A DNA stretch of 64,000 nucleotides, taken from Emticicia sp040253585. Its GTDB lineage: Bacteria > Bacteroidota > Bacteroidia > Cytophagales > Spirosomataceae. A program made the translations under genes and the position numbers. Of the stretch, positions 8,613 to 17,277 are shown one piece after another (the first letter of the stretch is position 1; every line of letters starts with the position of its first letter). Location of the stretch: contig NZ_JBELAU010000003.1 of assembly GCF_040253585.1 (NCBI RefSeq), positions 1 through 64,000 of the forward strand, read 5' to 3'. The notes below the pieces were generated by a model. The model was not told the DNA's origin, did no database searches, and saw only the letters and a program-made list of their open reading frames with translations.

Positions 8613-11450
8613 TTATATTACCACATTCACAATCCGCTTCGGAACAACGATGATTTTCTTAGGCTTTGCACCTTCTAACCATTTTACAACTAATTCGTTT
8701 TCTAAAACTAATTTCTCAATTTCTTCTTTGCTCATGTCGGCAGGAAAATTGAGTGTTGCCCGAACTTTTCCATTTACTTGAATTGGATATTCAAATGAAT
8801 CTTCCACTAAATGTTTGGCATCGAACGTTGGGAATTGTTGAGCCGTAATACTATCGGTATGCCCCAAAACTTGCCACAATTCCTCAGTTACGTGCGGAGC
8901 ATAAGGTGACAAAATGACCAATAATTGCTCAAGAATCGATTTTTTATGGCATTTTAGGTCTGAAAGTTCATTCACACAAATCATAAACGAACTAACCGAA
9001 GTATTGAATGAGAATGACTCAATATCTTCGTTTACTTTTTTGATTGTTTTATGCAAAGCTTTCAATTCTTCTTTGCTTGGTTCAGTATCAACTACCAAAT
9101 TTTTACCATTTTGGTCGAAGAACAAACGCCATACTTTACGCACAAATCTATACGTACCTTCAATTCCACGAGTATCCCACGGTTTGCTTTCGGTCAATGG
9201 ACCTAAGAACATTTCGTAAAGACGGAATGTATCAGCACCATAACGCTCAACGATTGTATCTGGATTTACAACATTGAACTTAGATTTTGACATTTTTTCT
9301 ACCTCCGAACCACAAACATACTTGCCGTCCTCTAAAATAAATTGAGGGTCATCTCCAATATCATTTCGTGTAGCTTTGAATTTTTCTACGTCTAAAATGT
9401 CATTATCCACTATATTTACATCAACATGAAGTTTTGTAGTTTCATATTGGTCTTTTAAGCCGTAAGAAACAAAAGTTACTTTGTCAGAATCTTTTAAACG
9501 ATAAACGAAGTTTGAACGCCCCATAATCATCCCTTGATTGATGAGCTTCATGGCATATTCTTCTTGCGGAACATGACCTCTGTCTTTCAAGAATTTATTC
9601 CAAAAGCGGCTATACAAAAGGTGACCAGTAGCATGTTCTGTTCCACCCAAATAAAGGTCAACATTTTGCCAATAGTCAATCGCTTCTTTCGAGGCAAACT
9701 CTTGGTCATTGTTGGCATCCATGTATCTGAACCAATACCAGCTACTTCCTGCCCAACCAGGCATCGTGCTTAGCTCATATTCATTTCCTTTATAATTCCA
9801 ACCTTCGGCACGGCCGAGTGGAGGTTCGCCATCTTCGGTTGGTAAATATTTGTCAATCTCTGGTAAAACCAAAGGCAAGTCTTCTTTATCAATTAGATAG
9901 GGAAGACCATCCTTAAAAAACACTGGCACAGGCTCACCCCAATAGCGTTGGCGGGCAAAAACCGCATCACGTAAACGATAATTCACTTTTCCTTTGCCAA
10001 TACCTTTTTCTTCCAACCATGCAATCAATTTGGCCGTTGCTTCTTTGTATTCAAGGCCATTTATCATGCCTGAATTAATGTATTTTCCCTCTTTGGTGGC
10101 ATCGGCTTGGGTTTCAATATCTGCTTGAGCATCAAGTATTTGTACGATTGGTAAACCAAAATGTGTGGCGAAATTCCAGTCACGTTGGTCGCCCGAAGGT
10201 ACCCCCATAACTGCACCAGTTCCGTAACCTGCCAATACGTAATCTGCAATCCAAATCGGCACTTTTTCGCCACTGAAAGGATTGATACAATAACTTCCTG
10301 TAAACGCCCCCGAAACCGTTCTAACATCAGACATACGGTCGAGTTCTGAACGTTTTTGAGTTTCGGAAATATAATTTTCGATGCTTTCTTTTTGTTCGGG
10401 TGTTGTCAAAGAAGCCACTAATTCATGCTCAGGAGCTAAAACCATGAAAGAAACTCCATAAATGGTATCAACACGAGTCGTGAAAACTTCGATAAAAGCC
10501 CCCGAAGCGTCGGTCGCCCCCGCCCCCGATGGGGGAGCTGTATTTGTTCCCCCATCGGGGGTTAGGGGGCTAATAGCAAATTTTACCATTGCTCCAACCG
10601 AGCGACCAATCCAGTTTTTTTGTTGCTCTTTCAATGAATCTGACCAATCAACCAAATCCAAACCACTAATCAAGCGGTCGGCATAAGCTGTGATTCTCAT
10701 TACCCATTGTTGCATTTTTTTCTGAATAACAGGGTAGCCACCACGCTCCGAAACGCCATCTTTTACCTCATCATTCGATAAAACCATTCCCAATGCTGGG
10801 CAGAAGTTTACTACTGAATCAGAAAGATAAGTTAAGCGATAATCCAATGAAATTTTGTATTTTTCGGTTTCACTAAATGCTTCCCATTCTTCAGCTGTAA
10901 AGCTTTGAGCATCGTCATTACAAGCTGCTTTTACCCCCGATGTTCCATTCTGCTCAAATTTTGCATATAAAGTTTCAATAGCTTCGGCTTTATCCGATTC
11001 TTTGTTATACCAAGAATTGAACAATTCCATGAAAATCCACTGTGTCCACTTGTAATAATTGGGGTCAGAAGTTCGTACTTCACGACTCCAATCGTAGCAA
11101 AAACCAATCTTTTTTAACTGACTAATGTAAGTTGTAATATTATTTTCGGTTGTGATTGCTGGGTGCTGCCCTGTTTGAATGGCATATTGCTCGGCTGGAA
11201 GTCCAAACGAGTCAAAACCCATTGGGTGAAGCACATTAAAACCTTTCAGACGCTTGTATCTTGAATAAATATCGGTTGCTATGTAGCCCAGTGGATGCCC
11301 AACGTGCAGGCCAGCTCCCGAAGGATACGGAAACATATCCAACACATAAAACTTTGGTTTTGTGTGGTCGATTTCTACTTTGTAAGTTTGGTTTTCTTCC
11401 CAAACCTGTTGCCATTTTTTTTCAATTTCACGATGGTTGAACTCCGACAT
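8613..11450 (-). CDS. leuS: Leucyl-tRNA synthetase
   Basis: This class I aminoacyl-tRNA synthetase charges tRNA-Leu in the cytoplasm. At 945 residues it is normal to slightly long for the Bacteroidota form. The HIGH-type motif is HVGH at residues 49-52 and KMSKS is near residue 719. The editing (CP1) domain contains VFTTRVDTIYGV and later GYGTGAVMGVPSGDQRDW. Residues 294-312 (PLTPDGGTNTAPPSGAGAT) are encoded by a GC-rich palindrome that has inserted in frame just before the FTTR strand, so this Gly/Pro/Ala loop is probably foreign to the family. The gene is monocistronic with its own terminator, and is divergent from the SAM hydroxide adenosyltransferase gene. Confidence 0.97.
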   Translation of the reverse strand: MSEFNHREIEKKWQQVWEENQTYKVEIDHTKPKFYVLDMFPYPSGAGLHVGHPLGYIATDIYSRYKRLKGFNVLHPMGFDSFGLPAEQYAIQTGQHPAITTENNITTYISQLKKIGFCYDWSREVRTSDPNYYKWTQWIFMELFNSWYNKESDKAEAIETLYAKFEQNGTSGVKAACNDDAQSFTAEEWEAFSETEKYKISLDYRLTYLSDSVVNFCPALGMVLSNDEVKDGVSERGGYPVIQKKMQQWVMRITAYADRLISGLDLVDWSDSLKEQQKNWIGRSVGAMVKFAISPLTPDGGTNTAPPSGAGATDASGAFIEVFTTRVDTIYGVSFMVLAPEHELVASLTTPEQKESIENYISETQKRSELDRMSDVRTVSGAFTGSYCINPFSGEKVPIWIADYVLAGYGTGAVMGVPSGDQRDWNFATHFGLPIVQILDAQADIETQADATKEGKYINSGMINGLEYKEATAKLIAWLEEKGIGKGKVNYRLRDAVFARQRYWGEPVPVFFKDGLPYLIDKEDLPLVLPEIDKYLPTEDGEPPLGRAEGWNYKGNEYELSTMPGWAGSSWYWFRYMDANNDQEFASKEAIDYWQNVDLYLGGTEHATGHLLYSRFWNKFLKDRGHVPQEEYAMKLINQGMIMGRSNFVYRLKDSDKVTFVSYGLKDQYETTKLHVDVNIVDNDILDVEKFKATRNDIGDDPQFILEDGKYVCGSEVEKMSKSKFNVVNPDTIVERYGADTFRLYEMFLGPLTESKPWDTRGIEGTYRFVRKVWRLFFDQNGKNLVVDTEPSKEELKALHKTIKKVNEDIESFSFNTSVSSFMICVNELSDLKCHKKSILEQLLVILSPYAPHVTEELWQVLGHTDSITAQQFPTFDAKHLVEDSFEYPIQVNGKVRATLNFPADMSKEEIEKLVLENELVVKWLEGAKPKKIIVVPKRIVNVVI
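10516..10570. repeat. GC-rich REP-like palindrome inside leuS
   Basis: Two 13-bp arms, CCCCCGATGGGGG (10523-10535) and its complement (10549-10561), flank a 13-bp spacer. Outer GCCCCC/GGGGGC pairs (10516-10521 with 10565-10570) extend the stem. The base composition is extreme against an AT-rich gene. It resembles the short GC-rich dispersed palindromes of the form CCCCTAACCCCCGAAGGGG that I recall from related genomes. Confidence 0.85.
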
Positions 11451-11460
11451 TTCTTGAATT

Positions 11461-11566
11461 AGCTTTTTGCTATTAGCTATCAGCTATTAGCTTTTTTTAG
11501 AATATTTTAAAATTTTGAGTAAAAACAATAAATACTTTGAGCTAAAAGCTAACTGCTAATAGCTAA
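11461..11566. repeat. TAGCTATTAGC-type short repeats in the divergent leuS / SAM-transferase spacer
   Basis: Iterated TAGCTAT/TTAGC words at 11461-11495 recur in reverse orientation at 11537-11566, giving loosely inverted arms around an AT-rich core. The promoters of both divergent genes must lie in or beside this segment. I could not place a clear TAnnTTTG box. Confidence 0.6.
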
Positions 11567-11650
11567 GTGCTTAAATTTTTACGCAAAAATACAATTTTAA
11601 AGCTGTATCGTTGTTATTTTGTGCCTACAAAATCAAACCTTTTCAATCTT

Positions 11651-12568
11651 ATGTCCAGAAAGGTAATAATTTCGCTTGTAATTATTTTAGCAATTGCTTT
11701 ATTATCAGTGTTTTATGCTAAAACAAAGACGCAAAAGTCGCCTTTAGTTCTAATGACTGATTTTGGGGTAAAAGATGGTGCGGTGGCAGCTATGAAAGGT
11801 GTTGCATTGAACTTAGCCCCTGATTTGATGATTCAAGACCTTACCCACGAAATTCCTGCTTATAATATTTGGGAAGGTGCATTCAGATTACAACAAACTG
11901 CTCCTTATTGGCCAACTGGAACCGTCTTTGTTTGCGTGGTTGACCCAGGAGTTGGGACTGAGCGTAAATCTATTATTCTGAAAACCAAAGCCAATCACTA
12001 TTATGTTGGCCCCGATAATGGCCTTTTTACATTAGTTGCTGAAAATGAAGGCGTTGAAGAAATTCGTGAAATTTCGGCGGCCAATCGTTTGCCAAATTCT
12101 CAGAATTCATATACTTTTCATGGTCGAGATGTATTTGCTTATTCGGGAGCGAAATTGGCTTCTGCTGGAATTAACTTTGAAGAAGTAGGGGAGAAAGTGG
12201 CTGATAATAAATTAGTTATGCTCGATTATCCAAAGCCAAAAGTTGAAAATGGTTTGATTTCGGGAGGGATTCCGATTTTGGATATTCAGTACGGCAATGT
12301 ATGGACCAATATTGACTCAAAAACTACAAATCAGCTTGGATTAAAGATTGGTGATAAGCTTTCAGTAGAAATTTTTGATGGTGAAAAGAAGGTTTTTGAA
12401 GAAGAAATGCCTTATGTGCATACATTTGGCGATGTAAAAGAGGGCGAAAACCTGTGCTATATGAATAGTTTGTTGAATTTATCTTTTGGAATCAATATGG
12501 ATGATTTTTCAAAAAAATATAAAGTCGGCAGCGGCACAAATTGGCGAGTTGAGTTGAGGAAGTTGTAA
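11651..12568 (+). CDS. SAM hydroxide adenosyltransferase family protein, membrane-anchored or exported
   Basis: The protein has 306 residues. The family (formerly DUF62) cleaves S-adenosylmethionine with water to adenosine and methionine and is related to bacterial fluorinases and chlorinases. Visible motifs are LMTDFGVKDGAVAAMKG near the start of the domain, FVCVVDPGVGT, YVGPDNGLFT and FHGRDVFA, which match the family's substrate-binding strands. I chose the ATG at 11651 rather than an upstream start because it leaves a short basic segment followed by a single hydrophobic helix (about residues 5-23), a signal peptide or N-terminal anchor, directly before the enzyme domain. An exported position is odd for a SAM enzyme, since SAM is cytoplasmic, so the helix may be an anchor with the enzyme facing inward. 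Confidence 0.85.
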   Translation: MSRKVIISLVIILAIALLSVFYAKTKTQKSPLVLMTDFGVKDGAVAAMKGVALNLAPDLMIQDLTHEIPAYNIWEGAFRLQQTAPYWPTGTVFVCVVDPGVGTERKSIILKTKANHYYVGPDNGLFTLVAENEGVEEIREISAANRLPNSQNSYTFHGRDVFAYSGAKLASAGINFEEVGEKVADNKLVMLDYPKPKVENGLISGGIPILDIQYGNVWTNIDSKTTNQLGLKIGDKLSVEIFDGEKKVFEEEMPYVHTFGDVKEGENLCYMNSLLNLSFGINMDDFSKKYKVGSGTNWRVELRKL

Positions 12569-12599
12569 AATTGAGATTAGTTTAATGAACAAGTAAATT

Positions 12600-12631
12600 T
12601 CATTGCCGTCAGCTAAAGCAGACGGCAATGA
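12600..12631. terminator. Bidirectional hairpin between convergent genes
   Basis: CATTGCCGTC (12601-12610) pairs perfectly with GACGGCAATG (12621-12630). No strong T run follows on either side, so it may be a dispersed repeat element that acts as a terminator between two converging genes. Confidence 0.6.
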
Positions 12632-12653
12632 ATCTTTCTGATGGAATTAACTA

Positions 12654-13586
12654 TTAAAGCACTGATTTTATATCATACATTTCAGAAATTACTTTAAAAG
12701 AATCCATCAAGGCGTTGAATCTGATTGTATCTAAATTTGTAAGCATATCTGTTGGAATACGGCTATTGGTTTCGATTTTCAAGCCTCTATTTTGTAAGAA
12801 TAATTTAGCCGAAAAAGGGTAAAAGGTATGTGTTACTCTATCCATCATCGTCAGAATGGCATGCAGTTGATTCAGTTTTTCTGTTCGGCCATTCGTGAAA
12901 AACTCATTTAATAAATAGCTGTATGGCTCAGGATAATAATTGGCTGAAATAGGTGAAATACCTCTTGCACCAGATTCGAGTGAGTCGAGAGCCGTGGCTG
13001 TATCAGCGTTATATAGTCCAAAATTTGTTCCTTTTACGGCGGCTGATTTTCGCTCGAGCGAAATAGAGTTACAGCTTGTATCTTTGTGATACACAAAACG
13101 TCCAGTCGACGCCATCCATTTGAGCATATCTGTGCTTAAAAGACGTTTATAAGGAACTGGACATTCATAAACTCCCAAAGGAATATTGCCTGTTTCGCTC
13201 ATAATTTCTTCCAAACGAGATTTCAAGACATCATCACTTTCATCGGGTTCTACGAGCATACTTGTAATCAAAATCACAGCATTTATGCCCGTATCGTATA
13301 TTTTTTTGATAAAATCTGTATTTGTAGCACCGCCTCGATTAAAAGTTCCAGTGGCAACAACTGGCACTTTATCTTGACAAAACTTAACGACACTACTCGT
13401 GAGCAGTAATCGTTCTTCGGTGGTGAGTTGATACATTTCGCTCGAAAGACAGTTGGTAAACATACCATTTGAACCAGCATCAAGATACATATTTGTTAGC
13501 CTTTCTAAGCCATCTATATCAATTTGATTGTTGGTTTTGAATGGAGTAATCATCACAGGCCAAAGCCCTTTGGGTAATAAATTCAT
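12654..13586 (-). CDS. DapA/NanA-family aldolase or lyase
   Basis: This 310-residue class I aldolase is of the dihydrodipicolinate synthase / N-acetylneuraminate lyase family, a cytoplasmic TIM barrel that uses a Schiff-base lysine. Visible are the N-terminal LWPVMITPFK strand, GSNGMFTNCLSSE (the position of the GGxGE/T pyruvate-binding loop), VVATGTF, YECPVPYKR with the catalytic-type tyrosine, and YHKDTS with the candidate Schiff-base lysine near residue 168. Substrate cannot be read from the sequence. It is the last gene of an operon with a BNR sialidase-like protein, which makes a sialic acid or other 2-keto sugar acid more likely than lysine biosynthesis. Confidence 0.8.
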   Translation of the reverse strand: MNLLPKGLWPVMITPFKTNNQIDIDGLERLTNMYLDAGSNGMFTNCLSSEMYQLTTEERLLLTSSVVKFCQDKVPVVATGTFNRGGATNTDFIKKIYDTGINAVILITSMLVEPDESDDVLKSRLEEIMSETGNIPLGVYECPVPYKRLLSTDMLKWMASTGRFVYHKDTSCNSISLERKSAAVKGTNFGLYNADTATALDSLESGARGISPISANYYPEPYSYLLNEFFTNGRTEKLNQLHAILTMMDRVTHTFYPFSAKLFLQNRGLKIETNSRIPTDMLTNLDTIRFNALMDSFKVISEMYDIKSVL

Positions 13587-13652
13587 TGTTTAAGGAAGGT
13601 TGAATGATTTGTTAAATAAAATATTGTTCTGGTAAAAGTTGGCTTTACAGAC

Positions 13653-15023
13653 TCAATCAAGTTTTATCAAAAATATTTGCTTGGTTTTTATGCCAGTTGC
13701 TTCGTTTTCTAAAAGTCTGTTAAAGGCAATCGTTTTTCCATCGTGCGATACAACTAAATTAGTTGGCGATGGCGTGCTTGATTTTGAAATGATTTGTAAT
13801 CGTTTATCAAAATCAAGGTCATTGATTTTAATTTCACAAATACTTCCATTCCAAATATAAAAAATACATTTGCCTGAAGGATGCCATCGAACACTGCCTT
13901 CAACGTCAGATTCGTGAAAAGTAATTTGTTTTGGATTCCCTCCATTTGGTGAAATTGTGAATATTTGTTTGATATTTTTTTCATCTTTTGCCAAAAAAGC
14001 AAGCAAACTTCCTTCAAAATTTGACCTGACAATGCCAGTACAACCTGCATGAGAATTTTTTGCGGTGAAAGTTAGACGTCTTTGAGAAGCACCCTTTGGT
14101 GGTTGAGGTAATTGAGATTCCGTACCTTCCAAAGGACCGAACTCACCATCAACTTCAATGTTTTCTGGAATGTCAACTATAAAAACTTCATCAACATTTT
14201 CTCCATTTTCTGTTTTTATAGTGCCAATAAATGCACGAGCCATTTGGCGAGTTCCATCTGATTTCAAATAACCATTTTTACCAACCCAACTATCACCAGC
14301 CGCATGGCTTATTTCATCGCTGCCATTTTTCGGATTTGGCACAACTCTCACAACCAATGCCGAAAACCATTCGCCCGAAAGGTTTTCTCCATCATTTTTC
14401 TCTGAAATATTTACTGATTTTCCTTTCTTTGAAACTCCAATTGTTCGTAAGTTTTGTTTTTGACCCGTAGCATCTTCGAGTGCCTTCATCACATCATCAT
14501 TGTAGGTAAAGCCAATCCAGTTGCCGTCTCCACTAAATTCGTGTCGATGAGTTCCGCCTCTCAGTGCACCTTTTGAAAATGGAAAGTTTATGTCTCGGGC
14601 ATCAACAAAAATCGGGTTTTCGTTTCTTGACACATCAATCATTACTCCAGTGCGTCGCCATTGTTGATAGGGATTTTGTTCAGTAACATTGTTTAAGCCA
14701 TGAATAAAAACAATCTGATTAGCAACTGGTGAATAGCTCGCTGCCCCAACACCTGGACCGAAATTTTGGTTATTTTGTACCTCATAAACTACCTTTTTTT
14801 CGCCCGTCTTTATATTTACTTTTTCAATCTTTGCCGATGCGGCAATTCCTCCATCATCGGTGCGGGTATCGTACACTAACCATTTATTATCAGGCGAAAA
14901 ATTATCGTTGTTATCTAAATCATGGTGATAGCTGAGGTCGTTGGTTAATTGTATTTCGGGTAAAAAACGCATGGTTTTACAACTTGTCAATAAGAGAAAA
15001 ATTAAAGGAAAATAGCTTCGCAT
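13653..15023 (-). CDS. DUF3748 TolB-like beta-propeller lipoprotein
   Basis: The protein has 456 residues. The N-terminus MRSYFPLIFLLLTSCKT carries a lipobox (LTSC), so the mature protein should be a lipoprotein. The body is a TolB-like propeller with repeated blades (FSPDNKWLVYDTRT, YSPVANQIVFIHG, FSGDGNWIGFTYND, HPSGKCIFYIW, SHDGKTIAFNR). The LTNDLSYHHDLDNNDNFSPD start and GGTHRHEF and AGDSWVG motifs fit the DUF3748 family. The function of the family is unknown; a periplasmic or surface binding role is inferred. It starts 10 bp after the stop of the upstream gene, so the two are co-transcribed. Confidence 0.75.
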   Translation of the reverse strand: MRSYFPLIFLLLTSCKTMRFLPEIQLTNDLSYHHDLDNNDNFSPDNKWLVYDTRTDDGGIAASAKIEKVNIKTGEKKVVYEVQNNQNFGPGVGAASYSPVANQIVFIHGLNNVTEQNPYQQWRRTGVMIDVSRNENPIFVDARDINFPFSKGALRGGTHRHEFSGDGNWIGFTYNDDVMKALEDATGQKQNLRTIGVSKKGKSVNISEKNDGENLSGEWFSALVVRVVPNPKNGSDEISHAAGDSWVGKNGYLKSDGTRQMARAFIGTIKTENGENVDEVFIVDIPENIEVDGEFGPLEGTESQLPQPPKGASQRRLTFTAKNSHAGCTGIVRSNFEGSLLAFLAKDEKNIKQIFTISPNGGNPKQITFHESDVEGSVRWHPSGKCIFYIWNGSICEIKINDLDFDKRLQIISKSSTPSPTNLVVSHDGKTIAFNRLLENEATGIKTKQIFLIKLD

Positions 15024-15033
15024 AGCTTCGAGG

Positions 15034-17253
15034 TTATTTGTTTTGTGGCTGGCTAATCACCCCCAAATATCTGCCAAGCCAGTAGGGTAGTAGCCAAATA
15101 TCGCCTGCACTATGCTCCGAAGTTCCGTTTCCTTTTGTTCGGTCCAGATTAAACATATTGGCATTATGTCTTTGAATTGGTCGTTCGTCGGGCGGTAATA
15201 CTTCATTAATAGTTTGGCTGCGGAAGTTAGTAGAAATTTTCTCAATATCCTTCCTGTGGCTATTCATAATTGTCCAGTCGATGAGGTCGAGTGGGTGTTC
15301 TTTCAAATACCAAGTAGCTTCGTTTAATTCAAAATTTTGTGTGCCTGTCACGGCAGTAAAAATATTCCACAAACCTTCTTTTTCGGGGCGTTCAGCTTGC
15401 CAATGGTCGATAATTGCTTTTCCATAGTGAGCTTTGAGCGTGTCATTTAAAGCATAACGATATAAACCCCAATAACCCAGAAAATACATTTCATCGTCGG
15501 AATGATTCCACGCATCCGACATTTTTTTGCTGTGTTCGTCGGCATCTTCGGGGGCATAACCAATTTGTTTCATTGGTCTCATCAAATTTTCGAAATAGCC
15601 GTGTTTTTTCATTAATTCAAATGCTTTTTCTTTATAAATTGGCTTTTTTGTGAAATAATAAGCCGTTTGAAGCATGGCAATGATATTCGATGAATTGAGT
15701 TTACGGTCGCCAACATTAGTTGGGAAAGCATTTACATAACTCGGATTCCAACGCCCCCAAGCGGTTGGTTTTCCATCATAATCAATTAAATACAAATCGT
15801 TTCGCACGATATGCCCCATGAGCGTATCAATGAGGGCGACCGCTCGCTTTTTGAGGTCAGGGTCTTTGATGAGTTCGGCCATCGCACCGTAGACAAAAAT
15901 ATGTCCGATAGCCTCATCGCTGCTGGTGGTTGCTTTCCAGTCCCATTCTTTGTCGGGCGAGTGTTGCCAGCGGTCAGGGTCGGCAAGTTGTTGAATAAAG
16001 CCGCTTCGCTCAAACGAACGAGAAGGAAAGCCAGCGATTGGATTAATGGAATAAAGCCTTTCCATAGCGTCGAGCGATTCTCGACAGTTTTGTAAGGCAT
16101 CTGCATCTTTAGTAACCACATACCGAAAAATCTCCGCTCCCAAATACATCGAAGTCCAAAGTCCATCATTATCAGAGTCGGCTAAATAACCAGTTGAAAG
16201 ATTTCCTTTTTCCATGTTATCAAGCGAGGCATTGAAACCGTTTCTTATGTGTCGGCTTCTAACTTGTTTTTCAAAGAAAACGGCTTTTTCGTGCAAGGTC
16301 ATTTGTTTGAAACAAATTTGAGATAGTCCTTTATCGCTAACAATTAAAACGGAGTTCTCTGGACCTTCGGAGATATGTTTGATTTGATTACTCGTTAGCC
16401 AGCGTTCACCATTATAATAATCAAATTTTCCATCTTTTTTCAAGGCAAAAGCCCCGTTAGTAGTGCCAAACCAAACCTTTTCACCAATACTTTTGATGGT
16501 CGTAATTTCGGTCGTCGGTAGTTTCGTTTGCTTAATGCCAATCTGCTTTTTTGTGGCAATATTTACCAAGAAATAGCCATCATTTGTACCGATGTAGAGG
16601 TTTTTATTATCTGTTGAAAAATCAAAAGCAGTAAAATTGTTTCCTTCAAAAATTACGTCGGTTTTCTTAGTTTCAGCTGAAAAAGTTGAAACTGACTTTC
16701 TACCCAAAATCCAAAAAAGATTAGTTGAACTTTGAAATTTCAGGTCAATAATTTCATCTTTAAAATCGGATAATTTCCATAAAGTTTGTGTTTTATCAAT
16801 CAATTGGAGTGCTTTTCCATTTGAGATAAGTAAATTGAAATTTTTGCCTCCAACAAATAATTTTGCATCAGAAAGCTCATGTTTGGCAAATAAACTTCCT
16901 GCCCAAGCATTGCTGAAAACTGTTTTATCATCCAGCAAGACGAATTGCTCTTCGTACAAACTAATTCCTTTGATATTTTTATTTTGAATAGTTCTGTAAG
17001 TATTATCTGCAATTAGATTTCCTGCATAAAGAAATTGTCCATCGTGTGGAACTAATAAACCTGCCGAGGAATATATTTTAATATTGCCATTTCGGTCTGA
17101 AAAGGCTTTTTGCGGTGAAACTGCATCGTTTTTGGTGTAAAACTTGATGCTATAATCTTGTAGAAAGGGTTTGTCTTGATAAACTGGTTGTTTTGTTTGA
17201 GCCAGAACAAGACCCATTTTTAGCGAAAATATGAATAAAAGTATGTTTTTCAT
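15034..17253 (-). CDS. Exported two-part protein: N-terminal propeller, C-terminal alpha/alpha toroid-like domain
   Basis: The protein has 739 residues with signal peptide MKNILLFIFSLKMGLVLAQ. Residues 30-320 look like short propeller blades of the sensor 'regulator propeller' type (NLYIGTNDGYFLVN, KVWFGTTNGAFAL). From about residue 330 the sequence is helical and Trp/Tyr-rich (GLWTSMYLGAEIFRY, NPIAGFPSRSFERSG, WNHSDDEMYFLGYWGLYRY, DIWLLPYWLGRYLG), in the style of six-hairpin glycosidases or epimerases. I cannot name the enzyme. The gene lies between a BNR sialidase-like protein (24 bp upstream) and a DUF3748 lipoprotein (10 bp downstream), so an exported glycan-processing role is the best inference. 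Confidence 0.7.
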   Translation of the reverse strand: MKNILLFIFSLKMGLVLAQTKQPVYQDKPFLQDYSIKFYTKNDAVSPQKAFSDRNGNIKIYSSAGLLVPHDGQFLYAGNLIADNTYRTIQNKNIKGISLYEEQFVLLDDKTVFSNAWAGSLFAKHELSDAKLFVGGKNFNLLISNGKALQLIDKTQTLWKLSDFKDEIIDLKFQSSTNLFWILGRKSVSTFSAETKKTDVIFEGNNFTAFDFSTDNKNLYIGTNDGYFLVNIATKKQIGIKQTKLPTTEITTIKSIGEKVWFGTTNGAFALKKDGKFDYYNGERWLTSNQIKHISEGPENSVLIVSDKGLSQICFKQMTLHEKAVFFEKQVRSRHIRNGFNASLDNMEKGNLSTGYLADSDNDGLWTSMYLGAEIFRYVVTKDADALQNCRESLDAMERLYSINPIAGFPSRSFERSGFIQQLADPDRWQHSPDKEWDWKATTSSDEAIGHIFVYGAMAELIKDPDLKKRAVALIDTLMGHIVRNDLYLIDYDGKPTAWGRWNPSYVNAFPTNVGDRKLNSSNIIAMLQTAYYFTKKPIYKEKAFELMKKHGYFENLMRPMKQIGYAPEDADEHSKKMSDAWNHSDDEMYFLGYWGLYRYALNDTLKAHYGKAIIDHWQAERPEKEGLWNIFTAVTGTQNFELNEATWYLKEHPLDLIDWTIMNSHRKDIEKISTNFRSQTINEVLPPDERPIQRHNANMFNLDRTKGNGTSEHSAGDIWLLPYWLGRYLGVISQPQNK

Positions 17254-17277
17254 TTGAGGCGAGGATTTGATATGAAA

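Noticed and set aside
8456..8653. Plus-strand 65-codon open frame
   Set aside because: It spans the leuS terminator and the decayed gene fragment and has no protein-like pattern.
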